Assembly: GCA_964619055.1 (NCBI GenBank)
Contig: CAZUDB010000043.1
Location: 1 to 31,611 of the forward strand
Direction: 5' to 3'
DNA from: CAYVUM01 sp964619055
GTDB lineage: Bacteria > Pseudomonadota > Alphaproteobacteria > Rhodospirillales > Defluviicoccaceae
Length of the DNA stretch: 31,611 nucleotides
Of this stretch, positions 24,264 to 31,611 are shown piece after piece. Both the position numbers and the translations under genes were made by a program. A model generated the notes under the pieces. That model did not search any database and had not been told where the DNA came from. It was given only the letters and a program-made list of their open reading frames with translations. How positions within the stretch are numbered: the stretch's first letter is position 1; the number at the start of each line of letters is the position of its first letter.

Positions 24264-25118
24264 ATGACCGTCGTCACCCGCTTTGCGCCCAGCCCGTCCG
24301 GAGACTTGCATCTCGGCCACGTCTTCGCGGCACGCTTCGCCCGCGACCGGGCGCGTGCGCGCGATGGCTGTTTCCGGCTTCGCATCGATGACTTGGATGT
24401 TAATTGCCGCGCGGAATACGAACAGCGCAATCTGGGGGATCTTCGCTGGCTCGGCTTGGCGTGGGATGGGCCTATTCACCGTCAGTCCGCGCGTGCTGAC
24501 CGCTACAAAGATGCCCTTGCCCGCTTGGACCGCTTAGGCGTGACGTATCCCTGCTTTTGCACGCGCAAGCAGATCCGGGCCGAAATCGAAGCCTCCGGGC
24601 AGGCGCCGCATTCCATCACTGCGGACGGCTCGATGATCTATCCAGGCACGTGCCGTGTGCTTGATCCGGCTCGCCGGGTCGACCTAATGGCCGGAGGTAG
24701 GGCCTACGCTGTTCGCCTCGCTGCTGACATAGCACAAACACGCACGGGACCACTGACATGGACCGATAATGGGGTTGGCAGCCACGCGGTCGCCCTCGAC
24801 CAACTCGGAGACGTGGTGATCGCGCGCAAAGGCGGGCTCGCCAGCTATCACTTGGCCTGTGTGATCGACGACGCCGACCAGGGGGTTACGCTCGTAACAC
24901 GGGGCGAGGATTTGTTGCCTGTCACCCCCTTGCACCGGACGCTGCAGGCCTTGCTGGACCTGCCGCAGACCCTCTGGCATCACCATGCCTTGTGCGTTGA
25001 TGGCGCTGGCCGCCGCCTTGCCAAGCGCCACGATGCGTTGTCCGTGCGGATGTTTCGCGATGCCGGCTATACACCTAATCAGGTGTTCGAGTTGGCGGAG
25101 GACGCTGTGGCTCGATAA
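24264..25118 (+). CDS. gluQ: Glutamyl-Q tRNA(Asp) synthetase
   Basis: Glutamylates queuosine in tRNA-Asp. The 284-residue protein is a glutamyl-tRNA synthetase catalytic core without the anticodon-binding domain, the normal GluQRS size. It has TRFAPSPSGDLHLGH with the HIGH-type motif at residues 16-19, the zinc site CFC...Y..TC (YPCFCTRKQ and YPGTC), and a KMSKS-like RRLAKRHDALS. The ATG at 24264 is chosen because upstream frame sequence runs through the phaC terminator. It precedes a tRNA-Ser gene. Confidence 0.93.
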   Translation: MTVVTRFAPSPSGDLHLGHVFAARFARDRARARDGCFRLRIDDLDVNCRAEYEQRNLGDLRWLGLAWDGPIHRQSARADRYKDALARLDRLGVTYPCFCTRKQIRAEIEASGQAPHSITADGSMIYPGTCRVLDPARRVDLMAGGRAYAVRLAADIAQTRTGPLTWTDNGVGSHAVALDQLGDVVIARKGGLASYHLACVIDDADQGVTLVTRGEDLLPVTPLHRTLQALLDLPQTLWHHHALCVDGAGRRLAKRHDALSVRMFRDAGYTPNQVFELAEDAVAR

Positions 25119-25332
25119 GGACAACCGACGCGAGGCGCAATCCATCTCCAGTGAGGCAATGGGTCGTGTTCGGATCCCGTCGACCGCGGATGCAAGATGG
25201 CCGCGCCCAGCCGCCCCGCGGCGGCCTACCCGGCCGGGATGAGCCGGTGTCGAGGGCGGGGTCTTGCGGGGATAGGGGCCTTGGTCTAGCGTGCCGGCTC
25301 CCTGGATGGACCCCCGTTCCTCCGGGGACCGT

Positions 25333-25422
25333 GGTGGGGTGCCGGAGTGGTCGAACGGGGCGGTCTCGAAAACCGTTGTACCTTTGCGGGTACCGTGGGT
25401 TCGAATCCCACCCCCACCGCCA
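25333..25422 (+). tRNA. tRNA-Ser (anticodon CGA)
   Basis: A 90-nt class II tRNA with encoded CCA. The acceptor stem GGTGGGG (25333-25339) pairs with CCCCACC (25412-25418), then G73 and CCA at 25420-25422. The anticodon stem GCGGT/ACCGT frames loop CTCGAAA, anticodon CGA for UCG serine codons. The T arm is GTGGG-TTCGAAT-CCCAC. The long variable arm GTACC...GGTAC is the serine/leucine type and confirms the assignment. Flanks of about 210 and 250 bp hold no gene, integrase or duplicated tRNA end. Confidence 0.97.
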
Positions 25423-25676
25423 TCCGCAGCGCGGCGGAGCGACGATCGTCTCCTCGTCCGAGCCAATGGCGCGCTCAAGGCGCAAACCGTTCGCGTCTCG
25501 GCAGGCGTAAAGTTAACGCCAGCCCAAAAAGCCAACCTCTCCTTCTGGTTCGGGACAGGCCGCGTGTGGCGGGAATTCCGATGGTGCAACGTTGTTGTTC
25601 TTCATCAACATCAACGCCACTCTTATTCTGAAACGATGTTTGTCATCGTGAGAACCAGCGAACGGGAACCAACGGA

Positions 25677-26402
25677 ATGGGCCAGCGTAACGCGACACCA
25701 GCGAGCGCCATCGTCGCCGGCTTCGGCTCCGGCTTGGGCGAGGCGATCAGCCGCAGCCTTGTTGGCGCCGGTTACCGCGTGGCGGGCCTGTCGCGTACGG
25801 TCGAGCAGGGCACGCGGCTGGCGGCGGAGCTGAATGGCGAGACCGACGTGTTCAAAGTCCTGGCGGCTGACGTCGCCGATGGTGCGGCCGTGAGTGGCGC
25901 CATTGATGAGGTTGCCAAGGTATGGGGGCCGCCGGCCGTCTATGTCCACAATGCGTCCCAGATCCTCCTGAGGAGCTTTTTGGAAACGAAACCGGACGAG
26001 TTCGAGCAGCTGTGGCGCGTTGCCTGTCTTGGTGCCGCTCACGGGGCTCAAGCCGTGCTGCCTGCCATGCTGGAGCGGGGTAAGGGCACGTTGATCTTTA
26101 TCGGTGCCACCGCATCGGTCAAAGGCGGGCCGCGCTCTGCGGCATTTTCGTCGGCCAAGTTCGCGCTTCGGGGCTTGAGCCAATCGCTGGCGCGCGCATA
26201 TGGATCCGAGGGCATTCATGTTGCTCACGTGGTCATTGATGGTGTGATCTGGCGCGACGGTGTGGGCGAGCGTTACGGCATGACCGAAGACCAGTGCTTA
26301 CGCGCCGATGCCGTAGCCGGCGCGTGCCTCCACCTCATCCAGCAAGAGCGTTCCGCCTGGACGCAGGAGCTGGACATCCGTCCCTATTGCGAGCGGTTTT
26401 GA
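25677..26402 (+). CDS. SDR-family oxidoreductase with Phe in place of catalytic Tyr
   Basis: A 241-residue short-chain dehydrogenase/reductase. The cofactor loop is GFGSGLG at residues 15-21, VHNAS stands at the NAG position, Ser147 lies in GATAS, and the catalytic region reads AAFSSAKFALRGLSQSLA, so the YxxxK tyrosine is Phe157 while Lys161 is kept. The phrase GIHVAHVVIDGVI is typical of a subfamily where Phe at this site is common. Catalysis must therefore differ from classical SDRs or be lost; substrate unknown. A cupin gene follows after 17 bp on the same strand, probably co-expressed. The Shine-Dalgarno is weak. Confidence 0.85.
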   Translation: MGQRNATPASAIVAGFGSGLGEAISRSLVGAGYRVAGLSRTVEQGTRLAAELNGETDVFKVLAADVADGAAVSGAIDEVAKVWGPPAVYVHNASQILLRSFLETKPDEFEQLWRVACLGAAHGAQAVLPAMLERGKGTLIFIGATASVKGGPRSAAFSSAKFALRGLSQSLARAYGSEGIHVAHVVIDGVIWRDGVGERYGMTEDQCLRADAVAGACLHLIQQERSAWTQELDIRPYCERF

Positions 26403-26419
26403 GCGGGAAGAGGGTCACC

Positions 26420-27106
26420 ATGACCGACCAGGAACCGATCTCGATCAACGCCGATTTCAGCATTCCCGTGGTGGTGGACAGTACTGCACTTCCGTGGCTG
26501 CCTTCACCACAGGTCGGCGTCGAGCGGCGGATGCTGGAGCGCGTGGGCGGAGAAGTGGCGCGCGCTACCTCCATCGTTCGCTACGCTGCGGGCAGCACCT
26601 TTCCAGCCCATGAGCACGGCCTCGGTGAAGAATACCTGGTTCTGCAGGGAACATTCTCCGACGAGAACGGAGATTATCCGTCGGGCACGTATGTCCGCAA
26701 CCCGCCTGGCTCTCGCCACGCGCCGTTTGCGCGGGAAGGCTGCACGATTTTCGTCAAATTGCGGCAGATGCATGACGTGGGTGAGCCGCACCTCACGATC
26801 GAGACCCGCAACGAGGCTTTTCAATCGACTCCAGCGCCGGGTCTCACGCGACTGCCGTTGTTCGAACCGAAAGCTTGGTCAGAACGGGTGGCGATCGAAA
26901 AGCTCGCGGCCGGAACCACGATACCTAACTATAAGTGTGACGGCGGGGAGGAGATTCTGGTCCTGGAGGGTGCCGTCTCGGATGGAACCAACACGTTCGG
27001 AGCCGGTGTTTGGTTGCGGTTCCCGCATGGTGCCCGTCATGGTTTCCGTAGCAACACTGGTGCCGTGCTGTGGGTAAAGCGAGGTCATTTGGCTGCAGAG
27101 ACCTAG
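26420..27106 (+). CDS. ChrR-like double cupin protein
   Basis: A 228-residue protein with two cupin barrels. The first has a complete metal site, AHEHGLGEEYLVLQG (HxHx4E) followed by NPPGSRH. The second keeps the glutamate (GGEEILVLEG) and the last histidine (FPHGARHGF) but has YKC where the His-x-His should be, so it is partly degenerate or uses Cys. The arrangement resembles the ChrR-type cupin domain seen in anti-sigma factors and in stand-alone enzymes; no anti-sigma N-terminus is present. The ATG at 26420 has GAAGAGGG upstream. It follows the SDR gene closely. Confidence 0.8.
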   Translation: MTDQEPISINADFSIPVVVDSTALPWLPSPQVGVERRMLERVGGEVARATSIVRYAAGSTFPAHEHGLGEEYLVLQGTFSDENGDYPSGTYVRNPPGSRHAPFAREGCTIFVKLRQMHDVGEPHLTIETRNEAFQSTPAPGLTRLPLFEPKAWSERVAIEKLAAGTTIPNYKCDGGEEILVLEGAVSDGTNTFGAGVWLRFPHGARHGFRSNTGAVLWVKRGHLAAET

Positions 27107-27119
27107 CGCGCTTCGGCCG

Positions 27120-27139
27120 CCACGACGTTACCGTCGTGG
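27120..27139. other. Short perfect hairpin between convergent genes
   Basis: CCACGACG (27120-27127) pairs with CGTCGTGG (27132-27139) around TTAC. It lies 13 bp after the cupin stop and before the convergent export gene. No T-run follows on either strand, so terminator function is only possible. Confidence 0.35.
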
Positions 27140-27196
27140 GCAGCCATATTCCAGGTACGAGTTCGACCGAGAGCGCCTGTTTGTTGCTTGGGGCTA

Positions 27197-27832
27197 TTAG
27201 AAGAAGGTTTCCGGGATGATGACTACGTCGCCCGGCAGAACGGCCACATTGGCCTCAACCTCACCTTCCTTCAACAGGTCGTCTAGGCGAACGCGATAGC
27301 TGGTTTGACGGCCGTCCACGGTTCGCACCACTGTCGCGCGGTTACCGTCAGCAAACTCGGTCAAGCCGCCGACGGCGATCATGACATCCAACAACGTCAT
27401 GTTAGCGCGATAGGGAATGGAGCGCGGTTGTTGTGCCTGGCCAACCACCCGGACCTGCTGCTCAAAGGTGCCGACAAAACCGGTGACAATAACGGTGACT
27501 AAGGGGTTTTGAATGAAAACCGCCAGTTCCTGTTCAATTTCCCGGCTCAATTCACTGGGTGTTTTTTCGGCCGCCTGCAGGTCTTCCAAAAGAGGAACGG
27601 AGATGCGTCCGTCTGGCCGGACCGGCACGGAGGTGGTCAATTCCGGATTGCGCCATACAAAAATGCTCAAGTTATCGCCGGGTCCAATTCGATAGGCCGG
27701 CGCCTCATGGGTTTGCAGCGGATCAAGCGGCGGGAGGTTTTTCAGTTTGTCCTGACAGCCTCCCATCAACAAAACGGCCGCCATCGCAAACGCTAGCGCG
27801 CCGCATGTACTGGTCCGACATTTAACCACCAT
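27197..27832 (-). CDS. Outer-membrane polysaccharide export lipoprotein (Wza-like, PEP-CTERM/XrtA-associated)
   Basis: A 211-residue export lipoprotein for exopolysaccharide. The signal peptide ends MGGC with Cys26 as the lipidation site. The mature part has the Poly_export domain (YRIGPGDNLSIFVWRNPELT, then VRPDGRISVPLLEDLQAAEKTPSEL) and a SLBB domain (VRVVGQAQQPRSIPYRANMTLLDVMIAVGGL), ending LPGDVVIIPETFF. It is short compared with E. coli Wza, as is usual for this subgroup. The ATG at 27832 has AGGAG about 9 bp upstream; the upstream in-frame start at 27865 spoils the signal. A sigma-54-like promoter stands 70 bp upstream, and prsR, a sigma-54 activator, is the next gene upstream. Confidence 0.9.
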   Translation of the reverse strand: MVVKCRTSTCGALAFAMAAVLLMGGCQDKLKNLPPLDPLQTHEAPAYRIGPGDNLSIFVWRNPELTTSVPVRPDGRISVPLLEDLQAAEKTPSELSREIEQELAVFIQNPLVTVIVTGFVGTFEQQVRVVGQAQQPRSIPYRANMTLLDVMIAVGGLTEFADGNRATVVRTVDGRQTSYRVRLDDLLKEGEVEANVAVLPGDVVIIPETFF

Positions 27833-27901
27833 GTCACCATCTCCTGTTGCGGCAGCTTCTGCCATACCACGGCCGGCACGTTAGCGGTGTTCGGCTTTCA
27901 G

Positions 27902-27917
27902 AGCAATAATCATTCCG
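27902..27917 (-). promoter_or_regulatory. Sigma-54-like promoter of the export gene
   Basis: On the minus strand the sequence CGGAATGATTATTGCT has GG and GC with the required 10-base gap, a perfect TTGCT -12 element and GG-A-G agreement in the -24 element. Transcription would start near 27892, giving a 60-nt leader to the ATG at 27832. It sits between prsR and the export gene. PrsR has a GAFTGA motif, so control by PrsR is plausible but not shown. Confidence 0.5.
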
Positions 27918-27982
27918 CCAGAGCGTGGCTGCAATTAGTGCTTTGCCTCAGCGAGGTCGCATTTTGTCCGATTAAATCTCAC

Positions 27983-29338
27983 TCAATGCTTAACTCCATA
28001 CTCCCGGAGTAGCTGGTACAGCGTGGGTCGACTGACGTCGAGGATCTTTGCGGCCCTCGAAACATTGCCGTCCGCTTCTGTCATGGCGCGGCTGATCGCT
28101 TGTCGTTCCGCTTTTTCACGCGATTGTTTCAGGGTGGTACGTCGCATCTCCGCACCGTCGATGGGCAGATCGAGATCCTCTAGGCCTACATGTTTGCCGG
28201 ACGTTGCAACAACGGAGCGTTTAACGCGGTTTTCCAACTCCCGGACGTTACCGGGCCAGTCATAGCTGGAAATTGCCGCCAGGGCGTCGGGCGTGAAGCC
28301 CTTGAGGACGCGGCCGTGTTCTTTCGACATCGTGTGCAGGAAATGGTGAGCGATGACCACCGCGTCGTCTGGACGCTCACGAAGCGGTGGGATGTTAATC
28401 ACGGTTTCTGCCAATCGATAGTACAACTCTTCGCGGAAGGTGCCCTCGGTAATGCGTTTTGGCAGATCCTTGTTGGTGGCGGACACGATCCGAATGTTTA
28501 CCGAGATTTGGCGTCGGCCGCCCACGCGTTCGATCACCCGCTCCTGCAGGAAACGAAACAGCTTGGCTTGCAGCGGCAATGGCAGGTCGCCGATTTCGTC
28601 CAGAAACAGCGTTCCCGTATCCGCCAGTTCGACCTTGCCGGGCGTGGTGCGAACAGCACCCGTGAAGGCCCCTTTTTCGTGACCGAACAGCTCGCTTTCG
28701 ATGAGATTTTCGGGAATGGCGGCGCAGTTGATGGCGACAAAGGGGGCTTTGCGTCGGTTGCTAAGTTGGTGGACTGCACGGGCCAGCACTTCTTTGCCGG
28801 TTCCACTCTCGCCCAGCAGCAGGACAGTCACATCGGTCTCTGCGAACTTCCGCAAGTCCCCACAAATCTGCAACATATCCGAATTGGTCGTGATCAACCC
28901 CGGCAGCGGCGTCGTCACCTCGCTGGCCGCCAGGCGACGGTTTTCCTCCTCCAGTGAGTGAACGTGGTAGGCGCGCTGCACGATCAGGTTCAACGTCTCC
29001 ACTTCGATCGGCTTCTGGTAAAAGTCGTAAGCGCCGCTAGCGACCGCACGGACGGCGTACTCGCGCTGGGTCTGCCCGCTCATGACGATGACCTTTGCGG
29101 TCGGATCGTCGCTCAGCAGCGCTTCTAACGTCGCGAGCCCTTCTGTCGGTCCGTGCGGATCGGGCGGCAGGCCCAGGTCCAGGAGCACCACGGGCATGCG
29201 ATGTTCACGCATTTTCGCAATCGCGCTGGCACGATCCTCCGCTAACACGACTTCGAAATTGTCGAAGGCCCAGCGCAATTGGCGGCGCAGACCGTCGTCG
29301 TCGTCCACAATCAAAAGCTGTTTGACGTCGTTGTCCAT
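27983..29338 (-). CDS. prsR: PEP-CTERM system sigma-54 response regulator PrsR
   Basis: A 451-residue NtrC-type activator. The receiver domain has the acidic DDDD cluster near residue 12 and phospho-acceptor Asp54 in VVLLDLGLPP. The AAA+ domain has Walker A GESGTGKE (176-183), the sigma-54-contacting GAFTGA (223-228) and Walker B TLFLDEIGD (243-251). A Fis-type helix-turn-helix at 426-451 (VSRAAKILDVSRPTLYQLL) ends the protein. It thus couples a phosphorylation signal to sigma-54 transcription. The ATG overlaps the prsK stop by one base (TAATG), showing translational coupling with its kinase. The name follows from the neighbours PrsK and the export lipoprotein and from the length typical of the family. 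Confidence 0.9.
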   Translation of the reverse strand: MDNDVKQLLIVDDDDGLRRQLRWAFDNFEVVLAEDRASAIAKMREHRMPVVLLDLGLPPDPHGPTEGLATLEALLSDDPTAKVIVMSGQTQREYAVRAVASGAYDFYQKPIEVETLNLIVQRAYHVHSLEEENRRLAASEVTTPLPGLITTNSDMLQICGDLRKFAETDVTVLLLGESGTGKEVLARAVHQLSNRRKAPFVAINCAAIPENLIESELFGHEKGAFTGAVRTTPGKVELADTGTLFLDEIGDLPLPLQAKLFRFLQERVIERVGGRRQISVNIRIVSATNKDLPKRITEGTFREELYYRLAETVINIPPLRERPDDAVVIAHHFLHTMSKEHGRVLKGFTPDALAAISSYDWPGNVRELENRVKRSVVATSGKHVGLEDLDLPIDGAEMRRTTLKQSREKAERQAISRAMTEADGNVSRAAKILDVSRPTLYQLLREYGVKH

Positions 29339-31467
29339 TACTGCGCCTCGCTTACTGGGGCCAGAGCCGGGTCGCTGGGCCCGTCCGGTCGTTCCGCGGC
29401 ACTTGAGACGGATATCGACGCCTCCGGTCCGATTGTCGGAAGGGTTACCCGCATGGTAGTGCCCGCGCCCGGGCTCGACACGACCTCAACATCACCACCC
29501 AGTTCACGCGCATACTGGCGGCATTGGAACGCGCCTATTCCGAAGCCGCTTTTCTTAGTCGATCGAAACGGCGTGAACAATTCCGTTCGGACGAACGTCG
29601 GGTCCATCCCGGGACCATTGTCTGTAATGTCAACGACAACCGTGCCGCTTTCCCGGCTGACGGCCAATTGCACCCAGCCCTGGTCGCCACCAGCATCGAT
29701 GGCATTTTGCAAGATGTGGTCGAAAATAGCCCGCAAGCGCTCATCGTCCGCCCGGACGGTCAAGCGCTCTGTGTCCGGCCCCGCCGTCAGTCGCACGGGC
29801 GCTCCCGGCTTACTGGCGACCAACTCCTCCAACATCGGACGGATTGCGATCGTTTGGTCCGTCTCGCGCGGATCCTGATCGGACCGGATGCGCTCCATTA
29901 GGCGATGCATGCGCCCGACGGCTTCGCTTAGAACGTTGGTCATATCTTCTCGGAACTCGGGATTGTCGCCGTGTTTTGCCATGTTCGTCGACACTAACGA
30001 CAATTGACTCACCAAATTCTTGATATCGTGCATCACAAAGGTTGTACGCCGGCTGAAGCGTTCGAATTGCCGGGTTTCCGCCAATTCCCCGGCGAGTGCT
30101 TGTTCGGCGAGATAGCTGCCGGCCTGCCGTCCGAGGAGGCGCAATAGGTCGAAATCTTCCCAGTCGAGGGAGCGGGGGGCTCGCGGTTTGGCCAGGATCA
30201 CGAACCCAACCACGCGTGCGGAATGTGCGAGCGGCACCAGAATCCAAGCATTTTGGAGATGAGCGAGTGATGGTGGCAACGTGAACCCGTAGGATTGTGG
30301 CGTGGCTTGTACATCTTCCAAATCAAGGATCCAATCCCGCTCCTCCAGAAAGTCTATCAGGGTCGCTACTTCTTCGTTGCTGACGCTTGCGGCCGCCATA
30401 TTCAAAGTGGAAGCCACAGCATACCGTCTGGACAAGCGCATCCAGATGGCGCCGGCGGGGCTGTCGACAGCGTCGGCGATGCCCCGGATGACCCGTGTTT
30501 CCAAGGTTTCGGGCTCCCGGCTTTCCGAGACCGTGTTCATGAACCGCATCCAAGCCTCGCGATAATCATACTTATAGTGGTAAAAATGTTTGGAAATAAG
30601 AACTTTAAGGTGTGCCCGGAACGTTCCGGATGTAAGGATCACGCCGAGCAGAACGATGCCACCAAACAGGAACACTGCCTGGATGACAGGGCCCCAGGCA
30701 CCGCCGACCACGCGGATGTAAAACGCGGCCGCGGACATGGCGAGAAGATACACCCCGCTTGCCACCAGCGCCGTTGTATACACGGCAGACTTGTGAGACA
30801 GGGCCACCCGGGTTTCCCACATGGTGCTGCGTGCGGCCGCGATCCCGAGCAGGGGTGCCACCAAAGCGTGGACCGCCCCCCGGGCCAGCGACAGCGACTC
30901 ATCAGCCCGACGAAACAACAGGGCGTCGGCGTAGAAAAACAAGTCATAGGCTAGAATGCCGCCAAGCGCGAAACACAGGAATTTCAACCGCCAAGCGGAC
31001 TCCCGGGTGGCGTTGCGGGTCAAGTTCTCGATCAAAGCGAAGCCGGCAACGACCAATGCCAGCCGACAGATCTGCAAAACGGTCAGATTCACCTCTGGCG
31101 AGAACGGTCGCACGGCCTCGTAACCGACGATAGCCACGGCGGCCGCGACCCCGATGGCGACCCTGCGCCGGCCGTCGCGCGACAGCGGCTCGTCGGACCC
31201 GACGCCCAGCAAGCGTGCGAGAAAGACGAGCCAAGCAATGCTGCGCAACTGCTCCAAAATGCCGACGGTCCGACTCAGATCGAAACCGGTGGCGAATTGA
31301 ACGGCAACCACCGTCAACCAGAGAGTGGTCATGGCAGATGCGGCCACGAACAGTCGTGCTTCAAGCTCCCGACGGCCGTTTATCAGGGAAAACAGCGTGA
31401 GGCCCAGGAACGCGGCTGCGCCGAGCCCATAGCTGGCAAGGCCAATGGAAGCAACCGATGCATCCAA
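29338..31467 (-). CDS. prsK: PEP-CTERM system membrane histidine kinase PrsK
   Basis: A 709-residue sensor kinase. About residues 1-300 are a membrane region of roughly eight hydrophobic helices without an extracellular sensor domain. About 320-460 is GAF-like. The kinase core has the phospho-acceptor His480 in VMHDIKNLVSQL, N-box ILQNAIDAG, G1 DNGPGMD, G2 STKKSGFGIGAF and a final GTTMRVTLP. This layout is that of the PrsK kinases that accompany XrtA-type exosortase loci. The start is TTG at 31467 (LDAS read as MDAS) with GAAGGA about 9-14 bp upstream. It overlaps prsR by one base. The remaining 144 bp of the window upstream carry a TATAGT-like -10 near 31545 on the minus strand but no clear -35. 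Confidence 0.9.
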   Translation of the reverse strand: MDASVASIGLASYGLGAAAFLGLTLFSLINGRRELEARLFVAASAMTTLWLTVVAVQFATGFDLSRTVGILEQLRSIAWLVFLARLLGVGSDEPLSRDGRRRVAIGVAAAVAIVGYEAVRPFSPEVNLTVLQICRLALVVAGFALIENLTRNATRESAWRLKFLCFALGGILAYDLFFYADALLFRRADESLSLARGAVHALVAPLLGIAAARSTMWETRVALSHKSAVYTTALVASGVYLLAMSAAAFYIRVVGGAWGPVIQAVFLFGGIVLLGVILTSGTFRAHLKVLISKHFYHYKYDYREAWMRFMNTVSESREPETLETRVIRGIADAVDSPAGAIWMRLSRRYAVASTLNMAAASVSNEEVATLIDFLEERDWILDLEDVQATPQSYGFTLPPSLAHLQNAWILVPLAHSARVVGFVILAKPRAPRSLDWEDFDLLRLLGRQAGSYLAEQALAGELAETRQFERFSRRTTFVMHDIKNLVSQLSLVSTNMAKHGDNPEFREDMTNVLSEAVGRMHRLMERIRSDQDPRETDQTIAIRPMLEELVASKPGAPVRLTAGPDTERLTVRADDERLRAIFDHILQNAIDAGGDQGWVQLAVSRESGTVVVDITDNGPGMDPTFVRTELFTPFRSTKKSGFGIGAFQCRQYARELGGDVEVVSSPGAGTTMRVTLPTIGPEASISVSSAAERPDGPSDPALAPVSEAQ

Positions 31468-31611
31468 TGATTTGATCCTTCGTGATTAAGTCCCGAAACC
31501 GGGCACCAACCAGCCCGCGGCGTGTTTGGAGCCGCAGCGGCGGCACTATACAACGTCCGGTCGGCCCGGTGCGACCCGATGACGCACCGTTCGGTAGCAA
31601 ATCATAGGATT

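Noticed and set aside
25423..25676. tRNA-Ser 3' flank as an integration site
   Set aside because: No repeat of the tRNA 3' end, integrase or atypical gene is present nearby.
25291..25833. 180-residue open frame running through the tRNA-Ser gene
   Set aside because: It overlaps a certain tRNA and then the SDR gene in another frame; a typical spurious tRNA-spanning frame.
27854..27869. Second sigma-54-like match before the export gene
   Set aside because: TGGTATGGCAGAAGCT has the spacing, but its start would fall at the Shine-Dalgarno, leaving about 11 nt of leader; the site at 27902-27917 fits better.

Overview
The window reads as a GC-rich chromosomal segment of an alphaproteobacterium, most likely of the broad Rhodospirillales type. 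The evidence is gene content: a plant-type glutamate-cysteine ligase next to rsmE with ubiA divergent, an IalB-family protein, a class 3 (Rhizobium ReAV-like) asparaginase, GluQRS, and PHA genes. No phage genes, transposases, CRISPR arrays or rRNA genes were seen. This placement is inference; there is no 16S gene here.

Left part (1-6.2 kb): a decayed fragment of an alkyl-sulfatase-like gene with a possible promoter and operator in front of it; a C-type-lectin-like exported protein; the large TPR lipoprotein PrsT of the exosortase/PEP-CTERM system; a divergent orphan periplasmic binding protein of the branched-chain amino acid/aromatic type; and a probable small RNA ending in a strong intrinsic terminator.

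Middle housekeeping part (6.2-14 kb): GNAT acetyltransferase, ubiA, rsmE, gshA, an exported rhodanese and an IalB-family protein as a pair, class 3 asparaginase, a SpoU/TrmH methyltransferase and an MDR quinone reductase, closed by a perfect 12-bp hairpin.

14-20 kb: one 1822-residue surface or secreted protein with a beta-propeller, an Fn3-like segment, a right-handed beta-helix, seven Ig/cadherin-like repeats and two copies of a further module. An AT-rich, roughly 460-bp leader region precedes it.

20-24.2 kb: YciI protein, then a polyhydroxyalkanoate locus: two small MaoC hydratase subunits, PhaE and PhaC (class III synthase), with a sigma-54-like site before phaE and a terminator after phaC.

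24.2-27.1 kb: GluQRS, tRNA-Ser(CGA), and an SDR plus double-cupin pair.

27.2-31.6 kb, minus strand: PrsK (histidine kinase) and PrsR (sigma-54 activator), translationally coupled, then an outer-membrane polysaccharide export lipoprotein with a good sigma-54-like promoter. With prsT at the other end, this is a PEP-CTERM/exopolysaccharide regulatory and export set split across the window. The exosortase itself and any PEP-CTERM substrate are not in the window.
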